Assembly (NCBI GenBank): GCA_023419515.1
Contig: JAEZXW010000010.1
Coordinates: 1 to 6,558, forward strand
Reading direction: 5' to 3'
From: Actinomycetes bacterium
GTDB taxonomy: Bacteria > Actinomycetota > Coriobacteriia > Coriobacteriales > JAEZXW01
Length of the DNA stretch: 6,558 nt
Shown: in pieces, positions 6,541 through 6,558 of the stretch
How the letters are laid out: each line of letters starts with the position of its first letter
Numbering within the stretch: the stretch's first letter is position 1
Translations under genes and position numbers: made by a program
The notes under the pieces: generated by a model
What the model saw: the letters and a program-made list of their open reading frames with translations, nothing else
Databases searched by the model: none
Told to the model about the DNA's origin: nothing

Positions 6541-6558
6541 ATGAGCAAGCATAAGCTC
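6541..6558 (+). CDS. Start of a downstream gene, 3' partial, unidentified
   Basis: An ATG follows the TPR-gene TAA with no spacer and opens six codons (MSKHKL) before the window ends. GAGG at 6532-6535 lies 5 bases upstream, inside the TPR gene, which fits a ribosome binding site. Six residues are too few to name a product. It is most likely the next gene of the same operon. Confidence 0.55.

Noticed and set aside
6541..6558. Naming the last gene smpB because it follows rnr
   Set aside because: rnr-smpB linkage is common, but six codons (MSKHKL) do not identify SmpB, and the TPR gene intervenes.

Overview
The window is a compact, single-strand stretch of bacterial chromosome. Five genes on the + strand are packed end to end, followed by the first codons of a sixth. 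In order they are ftsE (missing its first codons), ftsX, an S41 C-terminal processing peptidase (ctpA/ctpB type), rnr (RNase R), a tetratricopeptide-repeat (TPR) protein of unknown role, and a new reading frame that starts in the last 18 bases. No RNA gene, mobile element, CRISPR array or long non-coding stretch is visible.

Organism: ftsE-ftsX followed by an S41 peptidase is typical of Gram-positive bacteria. The wording of FtsE, the moderate G+C (about half, by eye) and the use of GTG alongside ATG starts suggest an actinobacterium of the class Coriobacteriia, possibly a moderate-GC member of the Atopobium or Cryptobacterium type. This is an impression from sequence style, not a database result.

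Layout: ftsE and ftsX overlap by 23 bases (14 if the second ATG is used). The peptidase frame opens 23 bases after ftsX. The most likely rnr start lies 11 bases inside the peptidase end. The TPR gene overlaps rnr by an ATGA. The last gene starts directly after the TPR stop codon. This looks like one operon with translational coupling. The main exception to tight packing is at 1618-1743: the peptidase frame is open there, but the DNA also holds a strong 14-bp stem-loop and then a near-perfect Shine-Dalgarno sequence in front of an internal ATG. The real peptidase start may be 1744, with an intercistronic hairpin separating ftsEX from the rest.

Function: FtsEX is the ABC-type complex that couples the divisome to peptidoglycan hydrolysis. 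The S41 peptidase is a membrane-anchored PDZ protease acting outside the membrane. RNase R degrades structured RNA 3' to 5'. The envelope pair and the RNA-decay pair share a transcription unit, but nothing in the sequence shows a functional link between them.

The genes are largely housekeeping. The points worth a second look are the hairpin and start ambiguity at the peptidase, two large insertions in the catalytic domain of RNase R, and the uncharacterised TPR protein coupled to rnr. I saw no convincing new multi-gene system.
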